This document shows, piece by piece, positions 52,948 to 60,596 of a stretch of DNA of 64,000 nt (position 1 is the first letter of the stretch; each line of letters opens with the position of its first letter). The stretch comes from JAVBOW01 sp031550125. GTDB lineage: Bacteria > Bacteroidota > Bacteroidia > Bacteroidales > Rikenellaceae. The stretch spans positions 86,945-150,944 of the forward strand of contig JAVBOW010000019.1 of the NCBI GenBank assembly GCA_031550125.1, in the 5' to 3' direction. A program made the position numbers and the translations under genes. Below the pieces are notes generated by a model. The model was not told the origin of the DNA. It was given only the letters and a program-made list of their open reading frames with translations, and did no database searches.

Positions 52948-54576
52948 TTACATCATTCCCATGCCGCCGCCCATCGGCGCTGCGGGCATCGGATTGTCTT
53001 CTTTCTTTTCCGAAAGGACGCACTCGGTAGTCAGGAACATCGAGGCTATCGACGCGGCGTTCTCCAGCGCCACGCGGGCAACCTTGGTCGGGTCTATTAT
53101 GCCGGCCTTGAGCATGTCCTCGTATTTGTCGGTGCGGGCGTTGTAGCCGAAAGCACCCGTTCCCTCCTTAACCTTGTTGACGACTACCGAACCCTCGCCG
53201 CCGGCGTTGGCTACTATCTGGCGCAACGGCTCCTCTATGGCGCGTTTCACTATCTGTATGCCGGTAGTCTCGTCGTCGTTGTCGCCTTTGAGTTTCTCGA
53301 CCGAGGCCATGGCGCGTATATAAGCCACTCCGCCTCCGGGAATGATACCCTCTTCCACTGCGGCGCGGGTGGCGGCCAGAGCGTCGTCCACACGGTCTTT
53401 CTTCTCTTTCATCTCCACCTCGGTGGCGGCCCCGACGTAAAGTACGGCCACGCCTCCGGCCAGCTTGGCCAGACGTTCGGCGAGCTTCTCCTTGTCGTAG
53501 TCCGACGTGGATATCTCCATAGCCTTACGGATCTGGGCCACGCGGGCGTCGATAGCGGTTTTGGCGCCGGCGCCGTTTACGACGGTAGTGTTCTCCTTGG
53601 TAATGACCACCTTATCTGCCGTACCGAGCATCTGCAGGGTAGCCTGCTCCATCTTAAGGCCGCGGTCTTCGGCTATCACGGTGCCTCCGGTCAGCACAGC
53701 GAGGTCTTCGAGCATCTCCTTGCGGCGATCGCCGAAACCGGGGGCCTTCACGGCGGCCACCTTGAGCGTGCCGCGCAGTTTATTGACCACAAGGGCGGTA
53801 AGAGCCTCTCCGTCGACATCCTCGGCAACGATAAGCATCGAGCGGCCGCTCTGGGCAACCGGTTCGAGGACGGCCATGATCTCTTTCATGGTCGATATCT
53901 TCTTGTCGGTGATGAGGATATACGGTTTCTCAAGGACGGCTTCCATCTTCTCGGAATCGGTCATGAAATAGGCCGACACGTAGCCTCGGTCGAATTGCAT
54001 GCCCTCGACCACCTCCACGGTGGTTTCGGTGCCTTTGGCCTCCTCTACGGTAATAACGCCCTCTTCCGTCACTTTGCTCATCGCCTCGGCTATCAGCGCG
54101 CCTATGTTGCCGTCGTTGTTGGCCGATATCGTGGCTACCTGCTCTATCTTCTTGATATCCTTGCCTACGGTCTGGCTTTGCTTCTTAAGGTCTTCGACAA
54201 CGGCGGCCACGGCCTTGTCTATGCCGCGCTTGAGGTCCATCGGGTTAGCGCCGGCCGTAACGTTCTTCATACCAACGCTTATTATGCTCTGGGCCAGGAC
54301 GGTGGCAGTAGTCGTGCCGTCGCCGGCGTCATCGGCGGTTTTTGAAGCCACCTCTTTGACCATTTGCGCACCCATGTTGGCGAAACCGTTTTCGAGTTCT
54401 ATCTCCTTGGCTACCGTAACGCCGTCCTTGGTTATCTGCGGCGCACCGAATTTCTTGTCTATAATGACGTTGCGGCCTTTGGGACCGAGAGTGACCTTAA
54501 CGGCGTTAGCCAATGCGTCCACCCCTTCGCGCAACATTTCGCGCGCTTCGATGCTGTATTTTATCTCTTTTGCCAT
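52948..54576 (-). CDS. groL: 60-kDa chaperonin GroEL
   Basis: A 542-residue group I chaperonin. AKEIKYSIEAREMLREGVDA at the start, VTLGPKGRNVIIDKKFGAPQ, DAGDGTTTATVLAQ, GGVAVLYVGAATEVEMKEKK, and a Met/Gly-rich end (MGGGMGMM). All seven isoleucine codons I read in two C-terminal stretches are ATA, which is striking for such a highly expressed gene. groS lies 20 nt upstream; a perfect palindrome follows. Confidence 0.99.
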   Translation of the reverse strand: MAKEIKYSIEAREMLREGVDALANAVKVTLGPKGRNVIIDKKFGAPQITKDGVTVAKEIELENGFANMGAQMVKEVASKTADDAGDGTTTATVLAQSIISVGMKNVTAGANPMDLKRGIDKAVAAVVEDLKKQSQTVGKDIKKIEQVATISANNDGNIGALIAEAMSKVTEEGVITVEEAKGTETTVEVVEGMQFDRGYVSAYFMTDSEKMEAVLEKPYILITDKKISTMKEIMAVLEPVAQSGRSMLIVAEDVDGEALTALVVNKLRGTLKVAAVKAPGFGDRRKEMLEDLAVLTGGTVIAEDRGLKMEQATLQMLGTADKVVITKENTTVVNGAGAKTAIDARVAQIRKAMEISTSDYDKEKLAERLAKLAGGVAVLYVGAATEVEMKEKKDRVDDALAATRAAVEEGIIPGGGVAYIRAMASVEKLKGDNDDETTGIQIVKRAIEEPLRQIVANAGGEGSVVVNKVKEGTGAFGYNARTDKYEDMLKAGIIDPTKVARVALENAASIASMFLTTECVLSEKKEDNPMPAAPMGGGMGMM

Positions 54577-54596
54577 TTTAAGTAAAGTTTAACCTG

Positions 54597-54866
54597 TTAG
54601 ATAATTGCGAGGATATCGCTCTGGCGCATTATTATATACTCCTTGCCGTCGACCGTCACTTCGGTCCCGGCGTATTTGCCGTACAGCACCTGGTCGCCCT
54701 CTTTGACTTCCATTTTGACCTCAGAAGTTCCGGGACCCACGGCGATAACTTTGCCCGCAAGGGGTTTTTCTTTGGCGGTGTCGGGAATTATCAGGCCTCC
54801 CGCCGTCTTCTCCTCGGCGGGGTTGGGTTGAACCAAAACCCTGTCCGATAATGGTTTAATGCTCAT
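54597..54866 (-). CDS. groS: 10-kDa co-chaperonin GroES
   Basis: An 89-residue co-chaperonin: MSIKPLSDRVLVQPNPAEEK, the mobile loop TAGGLIIPDTAKEKPL, VIAVGPG, GDQVLYGKYAGTEV and the end IMRQSDILAII. First gene of the groS-groL operon. Upstream DNA contains two direct repeats (54928-54948) but no clear vegetative promoter. Confidence 0.98.
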   Translation of the reverse strand: MSIKPLSDRVLVQPNPAEEKTAGGLIIPDTAKEKPLAGKVIAVGPGTSEVKMEVKEGDQVLYGKYAGTEVTVDGKEYIIMRQSDILAII

Positions 54867-54927
54867 AATTAAATATTTAAAGGTTTGTTGTTTTCGATCT
54901 TCCTATTATCACATAGTATGCCAAACG

Positions 54928-54948
54928 ATTTTTGACGCCATTTTTGAC
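54928..54948. promoter_or_regulatory. Tandem ATTTTTGAC repeats upstream of groS
   Basis: ATTTTTGAC occurs at 54928-54936 and 54940-54948, a 12-nt period, followed further out by a small palindrome (CTGACAA-T-TTGTCAG, 54957-54971) that spans the stop of the helicase gene. Position and spacing suit a heat-shock or stress regulator, but no known operator is recognised. Confidence 0.35.
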
Positions 54949-54967
54949 CTTTCACTCTGACAATTTG

Positions 54968-56935
54968 TCAGCGGCGGCTTTTCATTCGGGCTTTCATGCC
55001 CGGCGCCGGCGATTTTTTGTCAGTTTTGGCACTTTTTTTCTTCTTCTCCGGACGATCCCAGTCGCCAGGCAGGGCGGCTTCGAAAGCGGACCAGTCGAAA
55101 CCTCCGTCGGGCGTACGGAACATATCGGCCTGGTCGACGTCATCTTCCTTTTTCGCTTTTTTGGGCTTCGGGGCGGCTTCGGGATTCGTCAGACGTTCGC
55201 GCCACATCGATTTCTTCTCCCTGGGCGGCGCGGCGGGAGCCGGATCGGTTGCAGGCCCGTCGTTTCGTTCGAACTCGGGTGCGGCGGCCCTCTTCTCCGT
55301 TTTGGCGACCGGCTTTTTTTCCCTGAAGGTTTTTTTGACGGGTTTCTCCTCGCGCGGAGCGCCCTCTTCCCGGGCTATCTCGGCGATGGGACGCTGGCCT
55401 TTGCGCAGGGTGTTGAGTTTGCGTACGACATGCTCGGCGTCGGCGAAAGGCACCGACACGAAAGAGTAGCTGTCCATAACCTTTACGTCGTCTATCTTAC
55501 TGTCGTTCAAACCGCATTCGCGCTTCAGCAGTTCCGTCATACGGCGTGCGTCATAGCCGTCCATACGACCTATGGAGATGAACAGGCGCGCTTTGCCCCG
55601 GCGGTCGACGTTGATGGAGCGTATCTCGGGATAGTTGCTCTCCGACAGATCGTTCTTGAAGGCCAGCCTGAGCAGGGCGCTCATGGCTACCGGCGCGGGA
55701 TGTCCGGCAAGAAGCTCCGAGGCCATATCCATGTATTCGGTGTAGTTTTCGTTCTCTATCACCTCGTTGAGTTCGTCCTTTATGCGGGCGCGCTTGGTGG
55801 CTATCACATCCTGCGGGGTGGGCAGGGTGGCTTTGGTTATGTCGGCCTTGATATCGCGCTTAAGGAAACCGAATTGGCGCAACTCCGAGCTGGAGATGAA
55901 CGTGATGGCCGTACCCTGGCGTCCGGCGCGGCCCGTACGGCCTATGCGGTGGACGTAGCTCTCAGAATCCTGCGGCAGGGAGTAGTTTATCACGTGCGAG
56001 AGGTTGTCGACGTCTATTCCCCTTGCGGCCACGTCGGTGGCCACCAATATATTGGCCTGTTTCTTCTTGAACTTGCGGAGGATCTTCTCCCGCTGCGCCT
56101 GCGACACGTCGCCGTGCAGCCCCTCGACGGCGTAGCCGCGTTCGAGCAGTTTATTGACCATCTCGTCCACACCTACCTTGGTGCGGCTGAAGACTATGCC
56201 GTAAAACTCCTGCTCCACGTCTATTATGCGCGTCAGGGCGTCGAATTTATCGCTCTCGCGCACCTCGAAATAGATCTGGTCGGTAAGGTCGACGGTAAGC
56301 TGCTGGGCCTCCACACGCAGCATTTGCACGTCGCGCATATACTTCTTTGACAGGGCCACTATGCGGGCCGGCATTGTCGCAGAGAAGAGCAGTACGCGGC
56401 GGCGGTCGTTGGCGGCGGCCATGATCTGCTCCACGTCCTCGATGAAACCCATATTGAGCATTTCGTCGGCCTCGTCCAGCACGAGATAGCGCAAATTGTC
56501 GAGTTTGAGGGTGCCTCGGTTTATATGGTCGAGTATGCGGCCGGGCGTACCCACAACCACGTCTATACCCTTTTGCAGGCGACGCAGCTGCTCGCTCATG
56601 GACGCGCCTCCGTAGATGGGGGCTATCCACACCTTGTGCGGGTTCATCGTCAGAAGCTCGTCGTTGACCTGCAGGGCCAGCTCGCGCGTGGGAGCCAGGA
56701 TCAGCGCCTGAGGACCCCCCTTCGAGGAGCGTATCTTCTCCAGAATGGGCAGGCCGAAGGCGGCCGTCTTGCCCGTACCCGTCTGGGCCTGGGCTATTAT
56801 GTCGTCGCCTCCTCCGAGCAGTGCGGGGATGGTAAGTTTTTGTATCGGTGACGGGGCTTCGAAGCCTTTGGCGGCGATGGCCGCCAGCATCTCGTCGGAA
56901 AGGCCCAAAGCCCTGAATTCAATTAAATCGCTCAT
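54968..56935 (-). CDS. DEAD-box RNA helicase with DbpA-type RNA-binding domain
   Basis: A 655-residue helicase. Q motif (GFEAPSPIQ), AQTGTGKTAAFG, PTRELALQV, VLDEADEMLNMG, FSATMPARI, then a second RecA domain with HGDVSQAQREK, ATDVAARGIDVDNL, HRIGRTGRAGRQG. Around 440-520 a DbpA-like RNA-binding domain (LFISIGRMDGYDARRMTELL) and finally a basic, Pro/Lys-rich tail ending MKARMKSRR. It resembles DeaD/CsdA enzymes used in ribosome assembly and cold adaptation. Confidence 0.95.
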   Translation of the reverse strand: MSDLIEFRALGLSDEMLAAIAAKGFEAPSPIQKLTIPALLGGGDDIIAQAQTGTGKTAAFGLPILEKIRSSKGGPQALILAPTRELALQVNDELLTMNPHKVWIAPIYGGASMSEQLRRLQKGIDVVVGTPGRILDHINRGTLKLDNLRYLVLDEADEMLNMGFIEDVEQIMAAANDRRRVLLFSATMPARIVALSKKYMRDVQMLRVEAQQLTVDLTDQIYFEVRESDKFDALTRIIDVEQEFYGIVFSRTKVGVDEMVNKLLERGYAVEGLHGDVSQAQREKILRKFKKKQANILVATDVAARGIDVDNLSHVINYSLPQDSESYVHRIGRTGRAGRQGTAITFISSSELRQFGFLKRDIKADITKATLPTPQDVIATKRARIKDELNEVIENENYTEYMDMASELLAGHPAPVAMSALLRLAFKNDLSESNYPEIRSINVDRRGKARLFISIGRMDGYDARRMTELLKRECGLNDSKIDDVKVMDSYSFVSVPFADAEHVVRKLNTLRKGQRPIAEIAREEGAPREEKPVKKTFREKKPVAKTEKRAAAPEFERNDGPATDPAPAAPPREKKSMWRERLTNPEAAPKPKKAKKEDDVDQADMFRTPDGGFDWSAFEAALPGDWDRPEKKKKSAKTDKKSPAPGMKARMKSRR

Positions 56936-57005
56936 TTATGGTTTAAAGTGTTTACTGGTTGCGCACGGCGCGCATCGGCGCGGACAATTCCGCTTTCTTG
57001 ATTTT

Positions 57006-57040
57006 GTATAAAAAACGCTCCCGGAAACATTCCGGGAGCG
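57006..57040 (-). terminator. Intrinsic terminator after the conserved hypothetical gene
   Basis: On the minus strand CGCTCCCGGAA pairs with TTCCGGGAGCG around TGT and is followed by TTTTTTAT. It starts 10 nt past the stop at 57050. Confidence 0.9.
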
Positions 57041-57049
57041 AAAGTTCGT

Positions 57050-57739
57050 TTAAATATCGTCTATCGTGAAACTGTAGCCGAGCCTTTTGCCCGTTTCGAG
57101 TTTCGTACCTTCGAATTTGGTGTTCAGCTGATCGACGCTCACCGTCTTGACGACGTCGAACGGAGGGACGAACATATCGAAATCCAGAGCGTATTCCACC
57201 GCCCCCGCTACTATGGCCAACAAGGCGGCGCGGTTTATCTCGCTGCCGCCGAAAGCCTCGCAATGCACTCCCCGCTGGCGGCTGCCCTCTACGAAATAGT
57301 GCATGTTGCGGTTTATATACACGCGGCCTATAAGGTAGCCCTCATCGGCCGAGCGGTTGTGTTTGAAAGAGTCCGACAGGAAGTTGTAGACGTTTATAAC
57401 GCCGCAGTAGGCGTTGGCGCGATCGGCCGACACATAGGGATTATTCCAGACGGGATGTCCCTCGGGAAAGGTGAAGGCGTTGGTGTGCATGGTGAATATC
57501 AGCATGTCGGCGGCCACCTGTATCTGGGCCTCGAACTTGCCGCGGTCGCGATATTCTATCCTTACGCGCTTGTTCAGTTTCTCCTCCAGCGTCTCGTCCA
57601 ACTCGGTGGAGAACTCGTGGAGCAGTTCCTTGAGGTGGTTGAAGACTACGAGCGTATTATCGGTGACGCTCTGTTGCAGATCGGCTTTATCTGCCAGTTT
57701 TTCGGCCAGCGGGCCCAGTAGGCCCTCGTCGCTTTCCAT
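57050..57739 (-). CDS. Conserved hypothetical protein
   Basis: A 229-residue soluble protein with no signal peptide. The N-terminal third is helical (VVFNHLKELLHEFSTELDET, LEEKLNKRVRIEYRDRGKFE). The middle has FTMHTNAFTFPEGHPVWN and FLSDSFKHNRSADEGYLIGR. The end is KLETGKRLGYSFTIDDI. I do not recognise the family; I believe similar proteins occur widely in Bacteroidota but cannot name a function. It starts 3 nt downstream of the glucosaminidase stop and precedes a strong terminator, so it is probably co-transcribed with that gene. Confidence 0.8.
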   Translation of the reverse strand: MESDEGLLGPLAEKLADKADLQQSVTDNTLVVFNHLKELLHEFSTELDETLEEKLNKRVRIEYRDRGKFEAQIQVAADMLIFTMHTNAFTFPEGHPVWNNPYVSADRANAYCGVINVYNFLSDSFKHNRSADEGYLIGRVYINRNMHYFVEGSRQRGVHCEAFGGSEINRAALLAIVAGAVEYALDFDMFVPPFDVVKTVSVDQLNTKFEGTKLETGKRLGYSFTIDDI

Positions 57740-57742
57740 ATA

Positions 57743-58732
57743 TTACATTAACCTTAATTGCTGTCCGGCGTACAGGACCCCGTCCTGCGCCCTGTTGTTC
57801 ATCGAAGCCAGCGCGGAGAGCCTTATACCGTAGCGTTGCGATACGGAGTGGAGCGTCTCACCCTCTTCGGCGATATGTATCAGTTTGCCGTTGATGGCTT
57901 TGGATGCCTTTTTCTTAATATATACCATATCCCCGGGCGAGACGGCCGCTTCGCGGCTCGCATCGTTGAATTTGCGCAGGCGCCAGGCCGATATGCCAAG
58001 CATGGCGGCCAGGGTATCGTAGGTGTCGCCCTTACCGGCCACGACGAACACGCTGCCGTTGTTGGAATAGAGCGAATAGCCCGAGCGGCCCTGCATCGAC
58101 ACCACGTAATTGTCCACGTCCACCGTCCGGCCGCCTTCGTTCCAGGCCGGAGCCACAGGCTCCGAACCCGACGCAGGTGCGGGAGCGGAGGCGGGGCGCT
58201 CCGCCGCAACCTCGGGCGCGGCGTCGGCGGCATCCAACAGGAAGAGCCTGTTGTCCTCTATTATCTTTATCAGCCTTACGGCATAGTCCGGGGCGGTGGC
58301 GTATCCTGCCGCCTTGAGTCCGTAAGCCCAGCCCTGGTAGTCGGTGGGGGCGAGGCGGAAAAGCGACGCATAGCGAGACGACGAGGAGAGGAAAACGGAG
58401 TGGTCGCGGTAAGACTCGGCGGCCGAGGCGTATTTGCGGAAACATTCGTTGCGGGCGTCGTCGTCGTGCCTGATCGTCGGCCCGGTCCATTCGCTCTTGC
58501 ACTTTATGCCGAAATGGTTATTGGCCTGCACTGCAAGGCGGCTGTTGCCGTTGTCGGACTCCAGCAACCCCTGGGCTATGGTTATGCTGGCGGGGACACC
58601 GTAGGCGTCGCGGTTCTGCAGAGCGAAGGGAGTGTATTTCGATATGTATTCCTCGCGGGTGATTCGCAACTGCCCGGCCGCAAAAAGCGGAAGTATAAGC
58701 GACAGGGTTATTATTAATTTTCTTGGCTTCAT
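57743..58732 (-). CDS. Secreted glucosaminidase with C-terminal LysM
   Basis: I chose ATG 58732 (MKPRKLIITLSLILPLF) over a GTG at 58759. The 329-residue protein has a signal peptide, then a GH73-type glucosaminidase domain (about 25-165) with SITIAQGLLESDNGNS (catalytic Glu) and NNHFGIKCKSEWTG. A Pro/Ala-rich linker leads to two LysM-like modules, the last HIAEEGETLHSVSQRYGIRL and AGQQLRLM. It should cleave peptidoglycan GlcNAc bonds in the periplasm during growth or division. Confidence 0.9.
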   Translation of the reverse strand: MKPRKLIITLSLILPLFAAGQLRITREEYISKYTPFALQNRDAYGVPASITIAQGLLESDNGNSRLAVQANNHFGIKCKSEWTGPTIRHDDDARNECFRKYASAAESYRDHSVFLSSSSRYASLFRLAPTDYQGWAYGLKAAGYATAPDYAVRLIKIIEDNRLFLLDAADAAPEVAAERPASAPAPASGSEPVAPAWNEGGRTVDVDNYVVSMQGRSGYSLYSNNGSVFVVAGKGDTYDTLAAMLGISAWRLRKFNDASREAAVSPGDMVYIKKKASKAINGKLIHIAEEGETLHSVSQRYGIRLSALASMNNRAQDGVLYAGQQLRLM

Positions 58733-58758
58733 GTTCAAAAATTCACGGAACAGAGCCA

Positions 58759-58790
58759 CAAAGGTAATTATTTATTGTTATTCCGTCAAA
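58759..58790 (-). promoter_or_regulatory. Promoter of the glucosaminidase gene
   Basis: Minus-strand TTTG (plus 58787-58790), 20 nt, TACCTTTG (58759-58766): a full match, 26 nt before the ATG. It overlaps the divergent promoter for the DUF4254 gene. Confidence 0.7.
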
Positions 58791-58804
58791 AAATCTTAGC
58801 TTTG
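58774..58804 (+). promoter_or_regulatory. Promoter of the DUF4254-GT9-sulfatase run
   Basis: ATTG at 58774-58777, 19 nt, TAGCTTTG at 58797-58804 (perfect -7). The ATG at 58832 is 27 nt downstream. It shares DNA with the leftward promoter. Confidence 0.65.
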
Positions 58805-58831
58805 CGTTATTATCAAAAAAACTGACCTGTA

Positions 58832-59431
58832 ATGTTCACAGCAGAAGCCAATGACATTTTCCGCAGGGCGATAGCCGACTACCACCTGCACGACGATATA
58901 AACCATCCCGTCGGAAACCCGTTCGCGCCGGGTTCGCTCCAGGCGTTACTGTACGCCAAGTGCTGGATAGACACCGTACAATGGCACCTGGAGGATATAA
59001 TCCGCGACCCGGCCATCGACCCCGTCGAGGCCCTGGCAATAAAGCGGCGAATCGACGCCTCCAATCAGGAACGCACGGATATGGTGGAATATATAGACAG
59101 TTATTTCCTCGACAAATACTCCTCCGTCAAACCCATGCAGGGAGCCAGGATCAACACCGAGACCCCGGCGTGGGCCATCGACCGCCTCTCCATCCTTGCC
59201 CTGAAGATCCACCACATGAAGGCTGAGACCGAGCGCACGGACGTGAGCGCGGAGCATCGCGCGGCGTGCGGCAAAAAACTGGAGGTGCTGCTCTCCCAGC
59301 AGGAAGACCTTTCGACGGCTATAGAAGAGCTGCTCGAGGATATAGCCGCCGGCCGCAAATGGATGAAAGTCTACAAACAGATGAAGATGTACAACGACCC
59401 GGCCCTCAACCCCGTCCTGTACAAGAAATAA
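58832..59431 (+). CDS. DUF4254 protein
   Basis: A 199-residue soluble, helical protein: FRRAIADYHLHDDINHPVGN, LQALLYAKCWIDTVQWHLED, IKRRIDASNQERTDMVEYID and RLSILALKIHHMKAETERTD. This is the DUF4254 family, generally found next to GT9 heptosyltransferase-like genes in Bacteroidota, as here. Function unknown; a partner in lipopolysaccharide core assembly is likely from context. GT9 starts 48 nt later. Confidence 0.88.
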   Translation: MFTAEANDIFRRAIADYHLHDDINHPVGNPFAPGSLQALLYAKCWIDTVQWHLEDIIRDPAIDPVEALAIKRRIDASNQERTDMVEYIDSYFLDKYSSVKPMQGARINTETPAWAIDRLSILALKIHHMKAETERTDVSAEHRAACGKKLEVLLSQQEDLSTAIEELLEDIAAGRKWMKVYKQMKMYNDPALNPVLYKK

Positions 59432-59479
59432 CGCATCCAGCCCGGCGCAAGGACGGCCGCGGCCGGTGAAGACCGCCAG

Positions 59480-60538
59480 ATGAAAAAACCCGGACAATAC
59501 AAGCATATACTCGTTATCCGCCTCTCCGCCATGGGTGACGTGGCGATGTGCGCGCCAGTGGTGGAGCGCCTTAGGGCCGACCACCCGTACATGCGCATAA
59601 CCATACTTACCCGGCCCAACTTCCACCCCTTCTTCCGCGACATCGAGTCCATAGGATTCCTCACGCCCGATTTCAAGGCGGCGCACAAAGGCTTCGGGGG
59701 ACTGTGGCGACTGAGCCGCGAAATAGCCGCGCTTGAGGTGGACGCCGTGGCCGACCTGCACGACGTGCTGCGTACCAAAATATTGCGCGCCATGTTGCGC
59801 CTGCAGGGCAAACGCGTGGCCGTGATAGACAAGGGACGCGGCGAAAAGAGGGTGCTGACGCGCAAATTCCGCAAGATAAGGCAGCAACTCGTGCCGACGG
59901 TCAAACGTTACGCCGACGTATTCGCACGTCTGGGCGTGGCGCTTTCCGACATAATACCCCCGCCCCACGCCCCGAGGCCACTATCCGAAAAAGTGAAGGC
60001 GATCGCAGGTCCCAAAAAAGGGATATGGATAGGAGTTTCGCCCTTTGCCCAACATCCTGGAAAGGTCTACCCCACCATATTGTGCGACGCACTGATAGGC
60101 CTGCTTGGCGAGCGTTACGGCCGCGTATTCGTCTTCGGCGGCGGGACGCACGAACAATCTTTCGCCGAGCATATGGAGCAACGCCACCCGAGCGTCACCT
60201 CGATGATAGGCAAAGTGTCGCTCGCCGAAGAGATGGACCTGGTATCCAACCTCGACTGCATGGTGTCGATGGACTCCGTGGCCATGCACATGGCCTCGCT
60301 GATGGGCACGCCGGTAGTGTCGGTATGGGGAGCAACCCATCCCTACGCCGGATTTTACGGTCTCGGACAAAGACCGGAAGACGCGGTGCAGCTGGATCTC
60401 GACTGCCGCCCGTGTTCGGTCTACGGCAACAAGCCGTGCATGTACAAAGACTACCGATGCATGAACCGCATACCCCCGACAACAATTCTGGAACACGTGG
60501 CCAGGGTGATGGAAAGGAGTGCGGGAAACCAGAAATAG
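59480..60538 (+). CDS. GT9 (heptosyltransferase-like) glycosyltransferase
   Basis: A 352-residue GT-B enzyme of family 9: ILVIRLSAMGDVAMCAPVVE at the N-terminus, ADLHDVLRTKILR, then GVSPFAQHPGKVYP, FVFGGGTHEQSF, MIGKVSLAEEMDLVSNLDCM and SMDSVAMHMASLMGTPVVSV with WGATHPYAGFYGL. Such enzymes add heptose or related sugars to the lipid A-core. The conserved Cys-rich end (CRPCSVYGNKPC) is also usual in Bacteroidota members. Confidence 0.93.
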   Translation: MKKPGQYKHILVIRLSAMGDVAMCAPVVERLRADHPYMRITILTRPNFHPFFRDIESIGFLTPDFKAAHKGFGGLWRLSREIAALEVDAVADLHDVLRTKILRAMLRLQGKRVAVIDKGRGEKRVLTRKFRKIRQQLVPTVKRYADVFARLGVALSDIIPPPHAPRPLSEKVKAIAGPKKGIWIGVSPFAQHPGKVYPTILCDALIGLLGERYGRVFVFGGGTHEQSFAEHMEQRHPSVTSMIGKVSLAEEMDLVSNLDCMVSMDSVAMHMASLMGTPVVSVWGATHPYAGFYGLGQRPEDAVQLDLDCRPCSVYGNKPCMYKDYRCMNRIPPTTILEHVARVMERSAGNQK

Positions 60539-60596
60539 GCCCGGCGCCGCAGGAAAGGCCGCGGCCGGCGATTTTGTCCACCTAAAATAACCCGCC

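Noticed and set aside
54900..54927. Possible sigma-54 promoter (TTGGCAT..GTGAT) before groS
   Set aside because: The GC of the -12 element is GA here, and there is no enhancer-binding regulator nearby; the match is too weak.
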